Shown: positions 34,579-44,328, counted from the stretch's first letter. The stretch is 64,000 nt of DNA from Roseiarcus fermentans (GCF_003315135.1 NZ_QNRK01000012.1:103007-167006), one strand, 5' to 3'. Translations and numbers: made by a program. The notes: generated by a model not told the origin, from the letters alone.

Positions 34579-35454
34579 ATGCCGTTCATTCGACGACTCC
34601 GCCTGCGATTCGAGTACGCCTGCTTCCTGCTCGCCGTAATCATCGCCCGCGCCATGCCGCTCGATGCGGCCTCCTGGCTCTCCGGAAAACTCTGGCGCCT
34701 CATCGCGCCGCGGCTGAGCCGTCAGAAGCGCGCGCTTGCGAATCTCGCTCTTGCGTTTCCGGAAAAGTCGCTCGAGGAACGCACGGCGATTGCGTCCGCC
34801 ATGTGGGAGAACCTCGGCCGAACTTTCGCCGAGAGCTTCCGGATCGACACACTGACAGCGGGGAAGCGGGAGCGCATCGTCTTCGAGCCCGCAGCCGATT
34901 TCGACCGGGCGGCGAACGGCGCGAAGCCCTTCATCGTGTGCGGGCTGCATCTCGGCAATTGGGAGATTCTCGCGCACGGCGGACAGCGTCTCGGGGTGTC
35001 GCTTGTCGGGGTCTACCAGCGCGTGTCGAATCCTCACGTCGAGGCGCTGATCCGCAGTTTGCGCGAACCGCTCTATCCGAGCGGCCTCCTGCCGAAAACG
35101 CCGGTCACCGCGCGCGCTCTCCTTCGCGCCATAGAGACCGGCGCCTCGCCATGCTTTCTCGCAGATCTTCGCGACGATCGCGGACCGCGCGTGCCCTTCT
35201 TCGGGCGACCTGCGAAGTCGAGCGCGTTTCCTGCCCAGCTTGCCCGCGCGTGCAACCTCTCGCTGTTCGCCGGCGCCGCCTTTCGCGTGAAGGGCGCTCG
35301 GTTCAGCATCCGCATCGCTCCGATTTCCATCCCGAGAACCGGCGACCGCGAGGCGGACGCGCGCGTTGCGACAGAAGCCCTGCAGCGCCAGTACGAGGCC
35401 TTCATTCGGGAAGCGCCGGAGCAGTGGATGTGGGCGCACCGCAAGTGGGATTGA
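34579..35454 (+). CDS. LpxL/HtrB-family lysophospholipid (lipid A) acyltransferase
   Basis: 291 aa. An N-terminal membrane anchor (YACFLLAVIIARAMPL) and the HxxxxE-type catalytic motif in CGLHLGNWEIL mark the family. LADLRDDRGPRVPFFGR and the C-terminal APEQWMWAHRKW block are also typical. It would transfer acyl chains to lipid A or another lipid at the inner membrane. Nothing links it to B12; it sits between the metE and nrdA riboswitch units and may be a hitchhiker. Confidence 0.85.
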   Translation: MPFIRRLRLRFEYACFLLAVIIARAMPLDAASWLSGKLWRLIAPRLSRQKRALANLALAFPEKSLEERTAIASAMWENLGRTFAESFRIDTLTAGKRERIVFEPAADFDRAANGAKPFIVCGLHLGNWEILAHGGQRLGVSLVGVYQRVSNPHVEALIRSLREPLYPSGLLPKTPVTARALLRAIETGASPCFLADLRDDRGPRVPFFGRPAKSSAFPAQLARACNLSLFAGAAFRVKGARFSIRIAPISIPRTGDREADARVATEALQRQYEAFIREAPEQWMWAHRKWD

Positions 35455-35553
35455 GCCCGCGAAACCCCGATCGCCGGGGACAAGCCAGCACGCCCGGAAT
35501 CTGAAACGGCTCCTACATCTTGACTTACTGACCCATATTGGCCCTATATATAG

Positions 35554-35756
35554 GCGTTACGGTCTCTCGATTCGCAAGGTCGAGGGCTAAGAGGGAAGCC
35601 GGTGCGGCGGCCGATTGGATCGGTCGCCAATGCCGGCGCTGCCCCCGCAACTGTAAGCGGCGAGCCGCTGTCGAAAAGTGTCACTGGCGCTCGAAGGAGA
35701 GCCGGGAAGGCCAGACAGCGGCGACGACCCGTGAGCCAGGAGACCTGCCGTAGCGC
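35554..35756 (+). promoter_or_regulatory. Cobalamin riboswitch upstream of nrdAB
   Basis: GGCTAAGAGGGAAGCCGGTG, GCTGCCCCCGCAACTGTAAG, GGCGAGCC, CACTGG, GGGAAGGCC and GAGCCAGGAGACCTGCC are in order. The outer stem GCGTTACGG (35554-35562) pairs with CCGTAGCGC (35748-35756) with one G-U pair. The leader then repeats the metE platform segment (from about 35766) and has a GC hairpin at 35801-35822. Riboswitch control of class I ribonucleotide reductase normally marks genomes that also own B12-dependent class II enzyme. Confidence 0.94.
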
Positions 35757-35878
35757 ATGAAACGTCCTCGGGCGGGGTGTCCCGGTGGATCGCATTGTCG
35801 GCGCCGGCGTCCTGCCCGGCGCGCGCTCGTGCGACCGCTCGGCCTCATGCCCACGAAGCAGGTGGGGGTTCGAGCGGA

Positions 35879-38728
35879 ATGTCTCTCCAGGTCCAGAACG
35901 ATGGTCCGGCGCCATCGGCGCCTTTTTCCGCCGCTGCGGCCGGCGTCCGCGCTGGCGAACCGGCCTTTCAGGTGATCCGCCGCAACGGCGCCGTCACGCC
36001 GTTCGACGCCTCCAAGATCGCGGTGGCCCTGACCAAGGCCTTCCTCGCCGTCGAAGGCGGCAGCGCGGCCGTCTCGCGCCGCGTGCACGAGATCGTGGCC
36101 GAGCTCACCGGGCAGGTGGTGGCGAACCTGACGCGTCGCGCCGACGCGGGGCGGACCTTCCACATCGAGGACATTCAGGACCAGGCGGAGCTCGCGCTGA
36201 TGCGCGGCGAGCACCACAAGGTCGCGCGCGCTTATGTGCTCTATCGCGCGCAACGCGCCAAGGAGCGCGCGGCAAGGCTGGTCAGCGAGCCCGCGCCCGT
36301 CGTCTTGCATGTGAGAACGGCGGACGGCGCGCTCGCGCCGCTCGACGTCGCCCGTCTGACCGACCTGGCGCGCGAAGCCTGCGCCGGCCTCGACGGCGTC
36401 TCAGCCGAGCCGATCCTGGCGGAGACGCGGCGCAACCTCTACGACGGAATCTCTGAGCAGGAGCTCGCGCTGGCGCCGATCCTCGCGGCGCGGACGCTGA
36501 TCGAGACCGAGCCGAACTACGCGAAGGCCTCCGCCCGCCTGCTCAACGACATGCTGCGTCGAGAAGCGCTGAGCTTCGTCTTCGGGCGGCCAGATCAGGC
36601 GACCCAGGCCGAGATGGCGGAACGCTACGCCGAGTTCTTTCCGGCCTGCGTGAAGATCGGCGTCGACGCCGAGATCCTCGACCCCGAACTCGGGCGTTTC
36701 GATCTCGCGCGCCTCGCAGCCGCGCTGAAGCCGGAGCGCGACCTGCAGTTCGACTATCTCGGCCTGCAGACGCTCTACGACCGCTACTTCCTGCACGTGT
36801 CAGGCAGGCGCTTCGAGCTGCCGCAGACCTTCTTCATGCGCGTCGCGATGGGCCTCGCGCTGCGCGAGATCGACCGCGAGGCGCGGGCGATCGAATTCTA
36901 CGATCTCCTCTCCTCCTTCGATTTCATGGCCTCGACGCCGACGCTGTTCAATTCCGGCACGCTGCGGCCCCAGCTTTCCTCTTGCTTCCTGACCACGGTG
37001 TCGGACGATCTCGACGGCATCTTCAAGGCGATTCGCGACAATGCGCTGCTCGCCAAATATTCCGGCGGGCTCGGCAACGACTGGACCCGGGTGCGTGGCC
37101 TCGGCGCGCACATCAAGGGCACCAACGGCGAGAGCCAGGGCGTCGTGCCGTTCCTCAAGGTGGCGAACGACACGGCCATCGCCGTCAATCAGGGCGGCAA
37201 GCGCAAGGGCGCCGTCTGCGCCTATCTCGAGACCTGGCACGTCGACATCGAGGAGTTCCTCGACCTGCGCAAGAACACCGGCGACGACCGTCGCCGCACG
37301 CACGACATGAACACCGCGAACTGGATACCCGACCTGTTCATGGAGCGGGTCGAGGCGGGCGCGGACTGGACCCTGTTCTCCCCCGACGAGACCCCAGACC
37401 TGCACGATCTCGTCGGCAAGCCGTTCAAGGCCGCCTACGAGGCCCACGAAGCCCGGGCCGAGCGGGGCGAGATCAGGATCTTCCGGAAGGTGAAGGCGCT
37501 CGATCTCTGGCGGCGCATGCTGACCATGCTGTTCGAGACCGGCCATCCGTGGATCACGTTCAAGGATCCGTGCAACCTGCGCTCCCCGCAGAGCCACGTC
37601 GGCGTCGTCCACTCCTCGAACCTGTGCACGGAGATCACGCTCAACACCGGCGCGGACGAGGTCGCGGTCTGCAACCTCGGCTCGGTCAACCTCGCGGCGC
37701 ACGTGTCGGCGGACGGCCTCGACCGCGCGCGCATCGAGCGAACCGTCAGGACCGCCATGCGCATGCTCGACAACGTGGTCGACATCAACTTCTACACGAT
37801 CCCGGAGGCGCGGCGCTCGAACCTCCGACATCGCCCGGTCGGCCTTGGGCTGATGGGCTTCCAGGACGCGCTCGAGACCCTGCGCCTTCCGGTCGCCTCG
37901 GAGAAGGCCGTGGCGTTCGCCGACGCCTCGATGGAGGCGATCAGCTATTTCGCCATCTCGGCGTCGGTCGACCTCGCCGCCGAGCGCGGTCGCTACGCCT
38001 CGTTCGAGGGCTCGCTCTGGTCGAAGGGCGTGCTGCCGATCGACAGCCTCGACCTGCTCGAGGCCGCGCGCGACGGCAATGTGGAGATCGACCGCTCGTC
38101 CACCCTCGACTGGGCGGCGCTGCGTGCGCGCGTGACGACGACGGGGATGCGCAATTCCAACGTCATGGCGATCGCGCCGACCGCCACCATCTCCAACATC
38201 ATCGGCGTGTCGCAGTCGATCGAGCCCGCCTACAGCCAGCTCTACGTCAAGGCCAACATGTCGGGCGACTTCACGGTGGTCAACGCCAACCTCGTACACG
38301 ACCTCAAGGCGCGCGGGCTGTGGGACGAGGTGATGATCTCCGACCTCAAATACTACGACGGCATGGCGAGCGCGATCGATCGCGTGCCCGACGATCTCAA
38401 GGCCCTCTACGCCACCGCCTTCGAGATCGCGCCGGAATGGCTGCTGCGGGCCGCCGCGCGCCGACAGAAGTGGATCGACCAGGCGCAGTCGCTCAATCTC
38501 TATATTGCCGAGCCTTCGGGACGGAAGCTGGATGCAGCCTACCGGCTCGCCTGGCGGCTCGGCCTCAAGACCACCTATTACCTGCGCGCCCGTTCCGCGA
38601 CCCAGGTCGAGAAATCGACGCTGAAGGGCGTGGACGGCAAGCTCAACGCCGTCTCCGCGGAGCCTGTCCCGACCGCGAGCCCGGGCGGCTGCTCCCTCGA
38701 CGATCCCACATGCGAAGCCTGCCAGTGA
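35879..38728 (+). CDS. nrdA: Class I ribonucleotide reductase, large (alpha) subunit
   Basis: 949 aa from ATG 35879. Two ATP-cone-like modules come first: about residues 30-125 ([20 protein letters not shown]) and a more degenerate one at about 140-235. Catalytic residues are visible: Cys369 (SSCFLTTV), Cys583 and Glu585 ([11 protein letters not shown]) and Cys598 (VCNLGSVN); the 214-residue gap between the first two matches E. coli C225-C439. The C terminus ends DPTCEACQ, the redox-shuttle cysteine pair. It reduces ribonucleoside diphosphates using the radical made by NrdB. The nrdB start is 17 nt downstream. Confidence 0.96.
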   Translation: MSLQVQNDGPAPSAPFSAAAAGVRAGEPAFQVIRRNGAVTPFDASKIAVALTKAFLAVEGGSAAVSRRVHEIVAELTGQVVANLTRRADAGRTFHIEDIQDQAELALMRGEHHKVARAYVLYRAQRAKERAARLVSEPAPVVLHVRTADGALAPLDVARLTDLAREACAGLDGVSAEPILAETRRNLYDGISEQELALAPILAARTLIETEPNYAKASARLLNDMLRREALSFVFGRPDQATQAEMAERYAEFFPACVKIGVDAEILDPELGRFDLARLAAALKPERDLQFDYLGLQTLYDRYFLHVSGRRFELPQTFFMRVAMGLALREIDREARAIEFYDLLSSFDFMASTPTLFNSGTLRPQLSSCFLTTVSDDLDGIFKAIRDNALLAKYSGGLGNDWTRVRGLGAHIKGTNGESQGVVPFLKVANDTAIAVNQGGKRKGAVCAYLETWHVDIEEFLDLRKNTGDDRRRTHDMNTANWIPDLFMERVEAGADWTLFSPDETPDLHDLVGKPFKAAYEAHEARAERGEIRIFRKVKALDLWRRMLTMLFETGHPWITFKDPCNLRSPQSHVGVVHSSNLCTEITLNTGADEVAVCNLGSVNLAAHVSADGLDRARIERTVRTAMRMLDNVVDINFYTIPEARRSNLRHRPVGLGLMGFQDALETLRLPVASEKAVAFADASMEAISYFAISASVDLAAERGRYASFEGSLWSKGVLPIDSLDLLEAARDGNVEIDRSSTLDWAALRARVTTTGMRNSNVMAIAPTATISNIIGVSQSIEPAYSQLYVKANMSGDFTVVNANLVHDLKARGLWDEVMISDLKYYDGMASAIDRVPDDLKALYATAFEIAPEWLLRAAARRQKWIDQAQSLNLYIAEPSGRKLDAAYRLAWRLGLKTTYYLRARSATQVEKSTLKGVDGKLNAVSAEPVPTASPGGCSLDDPTCEACQ

Positions 38729-38745
38729 GCAAGGGAGGACACACC

Positions 38746-39864
38746 ATGCTCGACTGGTCCGACATCAAGAGCGACGCCGGCCCCGTCGCCCGCCACGACG
38801 CCCCAGCGTCCGACGCCACCGGCCTCGGCGCGATCGAACGCGGCGCCGCCCGCGTCACCGTGGACGAGAAACGCCTTCTGAACGCTCGCGCCGACGTGAA
38901 CCAGATCCTGCCCATGAAATACAAATGGGCGTGGGAGAAGTACCTCGCCGCCTGCAACAATCACTGGATGCCGACCGAAGTGTCGATGCAGGCGGACATC
39001 GCGCTGTGGAAGTCGCGCGACGGCCTGACCGAGGACGAGCGCCGAATGGTCAAGCGCAACCTCGGCTTCTTCGCCGCGTCCGAGAGCCTCGTCGCCAACA
39101 ACATCGTGCTGGCGATCTACCGCCGGCTCACCAATCCCGAGTGCCGGCAATATCTGCTGCTGCAGGCGTTCGAGGAGGCGGTGCACACCCACACGTTCCA
39201 GTACATCGTGGACAGCCTCGGCCTCGACGAGGGCGAGCTCTTCAACATGTACCGGGAGATCCCCTCGATCACCGACAAGGCGGCCTGGGCGCTCGAGCAT
39301 ACCCGCCATCTCGACGACCCTGCCTTCGAAACCGGCAACGCCGAGGCCGACCAAGCCTTCCTGCGCGACCTCGTCGCCTTCTACGTCGTCTTCGAGGGCA
39401 TGTGGTTCTACACCGGCTTCGCCCAGATCCTGTCGCTTGGCCGCCGCAACAAGATGGTCGGGATCGCCGAGCAGTATCAATACATTCTGCGCGACGAGAG
39501 CATCCACCTCAACTTCGGCATCGACGTCATCAACCAGCTCAAGATCGAGAACCCGCATCTCTGGACGAGGGCGTTCCAGGAGGAGGTGCGCGCCATGCTG
39601 AAGGAGGCGGCGGAACTCGAGGCGGCCTACGGGCGCGACACCATGCCGCGCGGCCTGCTGGGCCTGAATGCCGCGCTCTGCGACGAGTACATGCGCTTCA
39701 TCGCCAACCGCCGCTGCGCCCAGCTCGGCCTCGCGCCCGTGTTCAGGGAGGCCGACAACCCGTTCCCCTGGATGAGCGAGGCGATGGACCTGAAGAAGGA
39801 GAAGAACTTCTTCGAGACCCGAGTCATCGAGTACCAGAACGGCGGCGCGCTCGCCTGGGATTGA
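38746..39864 (+). CDS. nrdB: Class I ribonucleotide reductase, small (beta) subunit with class Ic-type residues
   Basis: 372 aa. Metal ligands by alignment to E. coli R2 are Glu113 (ASESLVAN, in place of Asp84), Glu144 and His147 (EEAVHTHTF), Glu217 (FEGMWFY), and Glu251 and His254 (RDESIHL). Spacings 31, 3, 34 and 3 agree exactly with E. coli. The position of the radical tyrosine (E. coli Y122) is Phe151, codon TTC at 39196. Phe there together with Glu for Asp84 is the pattern of Chlamydia-type class Ic R2, which uses a Mn(IV)/Fe(III) cofactor instead of a tyrosyl radical. The protein is otherwise intact. Confidence 0.95.
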   Translation: MLDWSDIKSDAGPVARHDAPASDATGLGAIERGAARVTVDEKRLLNARADVNQILPMKYKWAWEKYLAACNNHWMPTEVSMQADIALWKSRDGLTEDERRMVKRNLGFFAASESLVANNIVLAIYRRLTNPECRQYLLLQAFEEAVHTHTFQYIVDSLGLDEGELFNMYREIPSITDKAAWALEHTRHLDDPAFETGNAEADQAFLRDLVAFYVVFEGMWFYTGFAQILSLGRRNKMVGIAEQYQYILRDESIHLNFGIDVINQLKIENPHLWTRAFQEEVRAMLKEAAELEAAYGRDTMPRGLLGLNAALCDEYMRFIANRRCAQLGLAPVFREADNPFPWMSEAMDLKKEKNFFETRVIEYQNGGALAWD

Positions 39865-40014
39865 GGGCCGAACCGTAGCGCGGGCATTCGAGCGCCGCGA
39901 GCCGAAGTCCAACGCTCTGAGAAGATGGACGGAGACCGCGTGTGTCGGCCGCGTTTCCGCCATGGCCCGCCCCCCGCGGCCAGCCTGCCGATTGAAGCTC
40001 TTGTCGAGGTACAC

Positions 40015-42027
40015 ATGGCCGTCGCCGCGCCCGTTACACCCACCAGCGTCGTGAAGCGCTCCGGAGAGGTCGTCTCGTTCGACGGCGAGAAGATCCGGCT
40101 CGCGATCGAGCGCGCCGGCAAGGCGACCGGCGAGTTCGACCGTCCGGAGAGCGCGCGCTTCGCCTCGCAAGCCGTCAAGGTCCTCGCCCATCGCTATCGT
40201 GGTCAGGCGCCGCACATCGAGCAGATCCAGGATGTCGTCGAGCAGGTGCTGATCTCGGCCGACCACTTCGCCACCGCGCGCGCCTTCATCGTCTACCGCG
40301 AGCAGCGGGTGCGGCTTCGCCGCGACCAGCGCACCGCCGTCGATGTCGGTTCCTCGATCAACGAATACCTCGACCGCGCCGACTGGCGGGTCAGCGCCAA
40401 CGCCAACCAGGGCTATTCCCTGGGCGGTCTGATCCTCAACGTCTCCGGCAAGGTGGTCGCCAATTATTGGCTTTCGCACGTCTATCCGCCCGAGGTCGGT
40501 CGCGCTCACCGCGAAGGCGATCTCCACATCCACGATCTCGACATGCTGTCGGGCTATTGCGCGGGCTGGTCGCTGCGCACGCTCCTGACGGAAGGGCTCA
40601 ACGGCGTGCCCGGCAAGGTCGAGGCCGCGCCGCCGAGGCACCTGTCGAGCGCGGTCGGCCAGATCGTGAACTTCCTCGGCACGCTGCAGAATGAATGGGC
40701 CGGCGCCCAGGCGTTCTCGTCCTTCGACACCTATCTCGCCCCGTTCGTGCGCAAGGATCGCCTCGAGTACGAAGAGGTGCGCCAGTGCATCCAGGAGCTG
40801 GTCCACAATCTCAACGTGCCCTCGCGTTGGGGCACCCAGACGCCGTTCACCAATCTGTCGTTCGACTGGACCTGTCCCGAGGACCTGCGCGGCCAGACGC
40901 CCGTCATCGCAGGCGAAGAGATGCCGTTCACCTACGGCGACCTTCGGGCGGAGATGGACGTCATCAACAGGGCCTACATCGAGGTGATGACGCAAGGCGA
41001 CGCGAAGGGCCGCGTTTTCACATTCCCGATTCCCACCTACAACATCACGCCCGATTTTCCGTGGGAAAGCGAGAACGCCGACCTCCTCTTCGACATGACC
41101 GCGAAATACGGGCTGCCGTACTTCCAGAATTTCGTCAATTCCGAGCTGCAGCCGCACATGGTTCGCTCGATGTGCTGCCGCCTGCAACTCGATCTGCGCG
41201 AGTTGCTGAAGCGCGGCAACGGCCTGTTCGGTTCGGCCGAGCAGACCGGATCGATCGGCGTCGTGACTCTGAACTGCGCCAGGCTCGGTCATCTGCATCG
41301 TGGCGACGAGACGGCGTTGTTCCATCGCCTCGATGACCTTGCCGAGATCGCCCGCACCAGCCTCGAGATCAAGCGAAAGGTCATCCAGCGCCACATCGAC
41401 GCCGGCCTCTTTCCCTTTACGAAGCGCTATCTCGGCACGTTGCGCAACCATTTCGCCACCATCGGGGTCAACGGCGTCAACGAGATGATCCGAAACTTCA
41501 CCGCGGACAGCGAGGATATCACGACCCCGGCCGGCCATTCGCTGGCGGTGCGCGTGCTCGACCATGTGCGCGATCGCATTGTCGCCTTCCAGGAAGAGAC
41601 CGGCCACCTCTACAATCTCGAAGCGACGCCCGCCGAAGGCACGACCTATCGCTTCGCGCGCGAGGACAGGAAGCGCTTTCCTGGCATCCTGCAAGCGGGG
41701 CCGCCAGACCAGCCCTACTACACCAACTCGACCCAGCTGCCTGTCGGCTTCACCGACGATCCGTTCGAGGCGCTGGAGCGGCAGGACGAACTCCAGCGGA
41801 AGTACACCGGCGGCACCGTTCTGCACCTCTACATGGGCGAACGCATCTCCTCGGCCGCCGCATGCAAGGCTCTGGTGCGGCGGGCGCTGGAGAATTTCAG
41901 ACTGCCGTATCTGACCGTCACGCCGACCTTCTCGATCTGCCCCAAGCACGGATACATCGCCGGCGAGCACGCCTTCTGCCCCAAGTGCGACGCCGATCTC
42001 ATCGCGCGCAAGCGCGCAGCCCTCTGA
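40015..42027 (+). CDS. nrdD: Class III anaerobic ribonucleotide reductase, catalytic part without glycyl-radical tail
   Basis: 670 aa from ATG 40015. An N-terminal ATP cone (about 11-100, VVKRSGEVVSFDGEKIRLAI) precedes the barrel domain (GDLHIHDLDMLSGYCAGWSL; VFTFPIPTYNITPDFPWES). A C-terminal zinc-ribbon (SICPKHGYIAGEHAFCPKCD) ends the protein 15 residues later. The RVxGY glycyl-radical segment that normally follows the zinc motif is absent here and is encoded by the next small gene in another frame. It reduces ribonucleoside triphosphates without oxygen. It lies 150 nt after nrdB and probably shares its riboswitch. Confidence 0.93.
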   Translation: MAVAAPVTPTSVVKRSGEVVSFDGEKIRLAIERAGKATGEFDRPESARFASQAVKVLAHRYRGQAPHIEQIQDVVEQVLISADHFATARAFIVYREQRVRLRRDQRTAVDVGSSINEYLDRADWRVSANANQGYSLGGLILNVSGKVVANYWLSHVYPPEVGRAHREGDLHIHDLDMLSGYCAGWSLRTLLTEGLNGVPGKVEAAPPRHLSSAVGQIVNFLGTLQNEWAGAQAFSSFDTYLAPFVRKDRLEYEEVRQCIQELVHNLNVPSRWGTQTPFTNLSFDWTCPEDLRGQTPVIAGEEMPFTYGDLRAEMDVINRAYIEVMTQGDAKGRVFTFPIPTYNITPDFPWESENADLLFDMTAKYGLPYFQNFVNSELQPHMVRSMCCRLQLDLRELLKRGNGLFGSAEQTGSIGVVTLNCARLGHLHRGDETALFHRLDDLAEIARTSLEIKRKVIQRHIDAGLFPFTKRYLGTLRNHFATIGVNGVNEMIRNFTADSEDITTPAGHSLAVRVLDHVRDRIVAFQEETGHLYNLEATPAEGTTYRFAREDRKRFPGILQAGPPDQPYYTNSTQLPVGFTDDPFEALERQDELQRKYTGGTVLHLYMGERISSAAACKALVRRALENFRLPYLTVTPTFSICPKHGYIAGEHAFCPKCDADLIARKRAAL

Positions 42028-42044
42028 CTCTCATGGAGCCCCTC

Positions 42045-42233
42045 ATGACCCACACTCCGTCTTCCGCCGAGATCCGGCCCGTCGTCAAACTCGACGACGC
42101 GGAGCGCCAGCCCTGCGAAATCTGGACACGCGTGATGGGGTATCATCGCCCGGTCGCGTCGTTCAACCGCGGCAAGCAGGGCGAGTTCGCAGAACGGCGT
42201 TGCTTCAGCGAGAGGCGGGCGAAGCTTGGCTGA
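42045..42233 (+). CDS. Separate glycyl-radical domain of NrdD
   Basis: 62 aa from ATG 42045, which has GGAG 6 nt upstream; ATG 42033 would add four residues. It contains EIWTRVMGYHRPVASFNRGK, then QGEFAERRCF, which is the extreme C-terminal glycyl-radical block of NrdD (RVxGYxRP...GKQxEFxxR). Gly32 (codon 42138-42140) is the predicted radical site. The frame differs from nrdD, whose stop is 17 nt upstream. It may act in trans like other detached glycyl-radical cofactors, or reflect a frameshift. Its stop overlaps nrdG by 8 nt. Confidence 0.85.
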   Translation: MTHTPSSAEIRPVVKLDDAERQPCEIWTRVMGYHRPVASFNRGKQGEFAERRCFSERRAKLG

Positions 42234-42861
42234 CCTGCGCGTCGGCGGCCTTGCGCGGTTTTCGAGCTGCGACTGGCCGGGGCGGCTCGTTGCGACCGTG
42301 TTCCTCCAGGGCTGCTCCTGGCGCTGCCGCTACTGTCACAATCCCCACCTGTTGCCGACGCAGAGCGGAAACGAGATGTCGTGGCGGGACGTGCTGGCGT
42401 TCCTCGATACGCGTCGCCGCCTGCTCGACGGTGTCGTCTTCTCGGGCGGCGAGCCCACGGTGCAGGCGGCGCTCCTCGAAGCCGTGCGCGCTGTGCGCGA
42501 GCTCGGCTTCGAAGTCGGTCTCCATACCTCGGGCGCGGCCCCGCACCGACTCGCGTCGCTGCTGCCGCTCCTCGACTGGGTCGGTTTCGACGTCAAGGCG
42601 CCGTTCGGCGAGTACGAACGCATCACGGGCGTCGCCGGAAGTGGCGAGGCCGCCGCCGCCAGCCTGAGCCTTCTCATAGGCAGCGGCGTCGCCTGCGATC
42701 TGCGCACGACCCGGCACCCAGCGCTGCTCGATGAAGGCGCGCTCGCGCGGTTGAGCGCAGACCTCGCCGAACTCGGCGTCACCGCTCGCCAACAGCCGTT
42801 TCGCGCCGAAGGCTGCGCCGACGCCGAATTGATTGAGTTGACGGTGTCGGCGATCGGTTAG
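42226..42861 (+). CDS. nrdG: Anaerobic ribonucleotide reductase activating enzyme (radical SAM)
   Basis: 211 aa from TTG 42226. The radical-SAM cluster motif is Cys30-x3-Cys34-x2-Cys37 (GCSWRCRYCHNP), followed by DGVVFSGGEPTVQ and GLHTSGAAPHRL. It cleaves S-adenosylmethionine to install the glycyl radical on NrdD. Here the target glycine would be on the separate small protein whose gene it overlaps. Size and motif fit the NrdG2 (pyruvate-lyase-activase-like) subgroup. Confidence 0.92.
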   Translation: MADLRVGGLARFSSCDWPGRLVATVFLQGCSWRCRYCHNPHLLPTQSGNEMSWRDVLAFLDTRRRLLDGVVFSGGEPTVQAALLEAVRAVRELGFEVGLHTSGAAPHRLASLLPLLDWVGFDVKAPFGEYERITGVAGSGEAAAASLSLLIGSGVACDLRTTRHPALLDEGALARLSADLAELGVTARQQPFRAEGCADAELIELTVSAIG

Positions 42862-43140
42862 GTCCGTGCCGGTCTCTTCTCCATGCCCGCCTTGTTCTGA
42901 CTTACGGTGCTCCAGAAGGCCTTGAGCAACTTCTTGGGAGTTCAGCCGCGACCAGGGCGGGTGGTTGATATCGGAAGCCTTCGCAGGGGGCGCGCTGACC
43001 TGTCCGCATCGCGGACGGCGCCAGACAAGGGGCCGGGCGAGGGCGGGAGCGTCCAAATGTCGCGCCTCTCAAAGCGGTTGTGAGGCGCGCTTTACGACAA
43101 GCATCCTTGACGAATGACAGCGCAGCGTTGAAAATTTCGA

Positions 43141-43334
43141 TGCTACGGTTCTTCGACCCACCTCAGGTCGAGGCTAAGAGGGAAGTCGGTAACGGCGCTC
43201 TGCAAGGTGCGTCAGAAGCCGAAGCTGCCCCCGCAACTGTGAGCGGCGAGCCATCGTCCACCACGTCACTGGGTCATCGGATCTGGGAAGACGGACGAGG
43301 CGCGGACCCGCGAGCCAGGAGACCTGCCGCAGCA
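43141..43334 (+). promoter_or_regulatory. Cobalamin riboswitch upstream of the AerR-like gene
   Basis: AGGCTAAGAGGGAAGTCGG, GCTGCCCCCGCAACTGTGAG, GGCGAGCC, CACTGGG, GGGAAGACGG and GAGCCAGGAGACCTGCC are in canonical order. The outer stem TGCTACGG (43141-43148) faces CCGCAGCA (43327-43334) with one mismatch. It lies 110 nt before the start at 43444. The stretch 42862-43140 before it shows no gene. Confidence 0.93.
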
Positions 43335-43443
43335 AGAAGAGATTGCCGGCCGGGGTGCGCCGCGCGAGTCCGAGGGATTCCCCGAAAGGGGAGTGCATTC
43401 GTGCGCGCCCGCATTTCCTTCCCGGTTCTCGGAGGGCATGCGC

Positions 43444-44328
43444 ATGGACACCCAGATCGTTACTGAACTTGCGGCCCGGGCGGCTGTTCCACGGCCGAAG
43501 TCCCTCCCGGAACATCCCCCTGCATCGATTCCAATCAGGGGCGTCGTCTGGCCGCGTCCATCTATCCCCGGTATCGTCGACTCCGATACCCTACGATGGG
43601 CCATCAAACGGCGCCTCGCCGAAGACTCTCTCGGGCGCGACGGCGATGTCCGCGATCCGACCGATGCGTTGACGCTGCAGCTGACGCGGGCCGCTATGTC
43701 TGGCGACCTGCGAGGAACCGCCGACCTCCTGCTGAGGGCGATCGAAGCGCAACCCCGTCGAGCGATGGCGGCTGCTCCGCTGTTGGAACGCGCCGCCGAT
43801 CGCCTCCGCGAGGAATGGCTCGCCGATCGCGTGTCCGAGTTCGATGTTTCGATCGCGCTTTGCATGCTTCAGACCGCCTTGCGAAGCGTTTGCGCGGGGT
43901 GTTGGTCGGGTGACGAGCGCGGTTCCGTGCTCGTCGCGACGCTACCGGGCGAAAAGGACACCCTTGGCGCTGCCCTGCAGCAGGAGGTGCTCACGGAACT
44001 CGGGTTCGAAGTCCTCTATCGACCGCTAAGAACCGCCGACGACCTCTTCGTGATGCTCGAATCAACGCCGATCGACGCCGTCACCTTCCATTCGAGCCCT
44101 GTATTCCGCCGGCGCGAACGGTTGGCGGAGTTTGCTTCCCTGGCGGACCGCGCCCGCGCGGCCTCCAGGAGTCGCGGACTCGTGATGGCGGCGCAAGGGG
44201 CATGCTTCCGTCAATCGAACACGGATCTGCACACAACGCCGATCGGCGTCGACCGCTGCTTCGATTCGACGGTCTCGGTTGCTGCATGGCTCTGGCATCG
44301 CCTGTCCCTTGGCGACGCGGCCGCCTGA
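43444..44328 (+). CDS. AerR/PpaA-like B12-binding-fold regulator lacking the axial histidine
   Basis: 294 aa; ATG 43444 has GGAGGG 7 nt upstream (ATG 43438 is too close). Residues about 85-145 form the helical cap of AerR/PpaA-type proteins (LREEWLADRVSEFDVSIALC), where a Trp and a D..S..DV pattern are typical. A Rossmann-like B12-binding domain follows (SVLVATLPGEKDTLGAALQQ). The ligand motif, ExHxxG in AerR/PpaA or DxHxxG in enzymes, reads EKDTLG, so Asp172 replaces the cobalt-ligating His. AerR is a cobalamin-dependent antirepressor of photosystem genes. No DNA-binding domain is visible; it may act on a partner regulator. Confidence 0.65.
   Translation: MDTQIVTELAARAAVPRPKSLPEHPPASIPIRGVVWPRPSIPGIVDSDTLRWAIKRRLAEDSLGRDGDVRDPTDALTLQLTRAAMSGDLRGTADLLLRAIEAQPRRAMAAAPLLERAADRLREEWLADRVSEFDVSIALCMLQTALRSVCAGCWSGDERGSVLVATLPGEKDTLGAALQQEVLTELGFEVLYRPLRTADDLFVMLESTPIDAVTFHSSPVFRRRERLAEFASLADRARAASRSRGLVMAAQGACFRQSNTDLHTTPIGVDRCFDSTVSVAAWLWHRLSLGDAAA

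Noticed and set aside
42000..42060. Programmed frameshift joining nrdD to its glycyl-radical tail
   Set aside because: No slippery heptamer is evident, and the small gene has its own ATG with a well-placed GGAG, so separate translation is the simpler reading.
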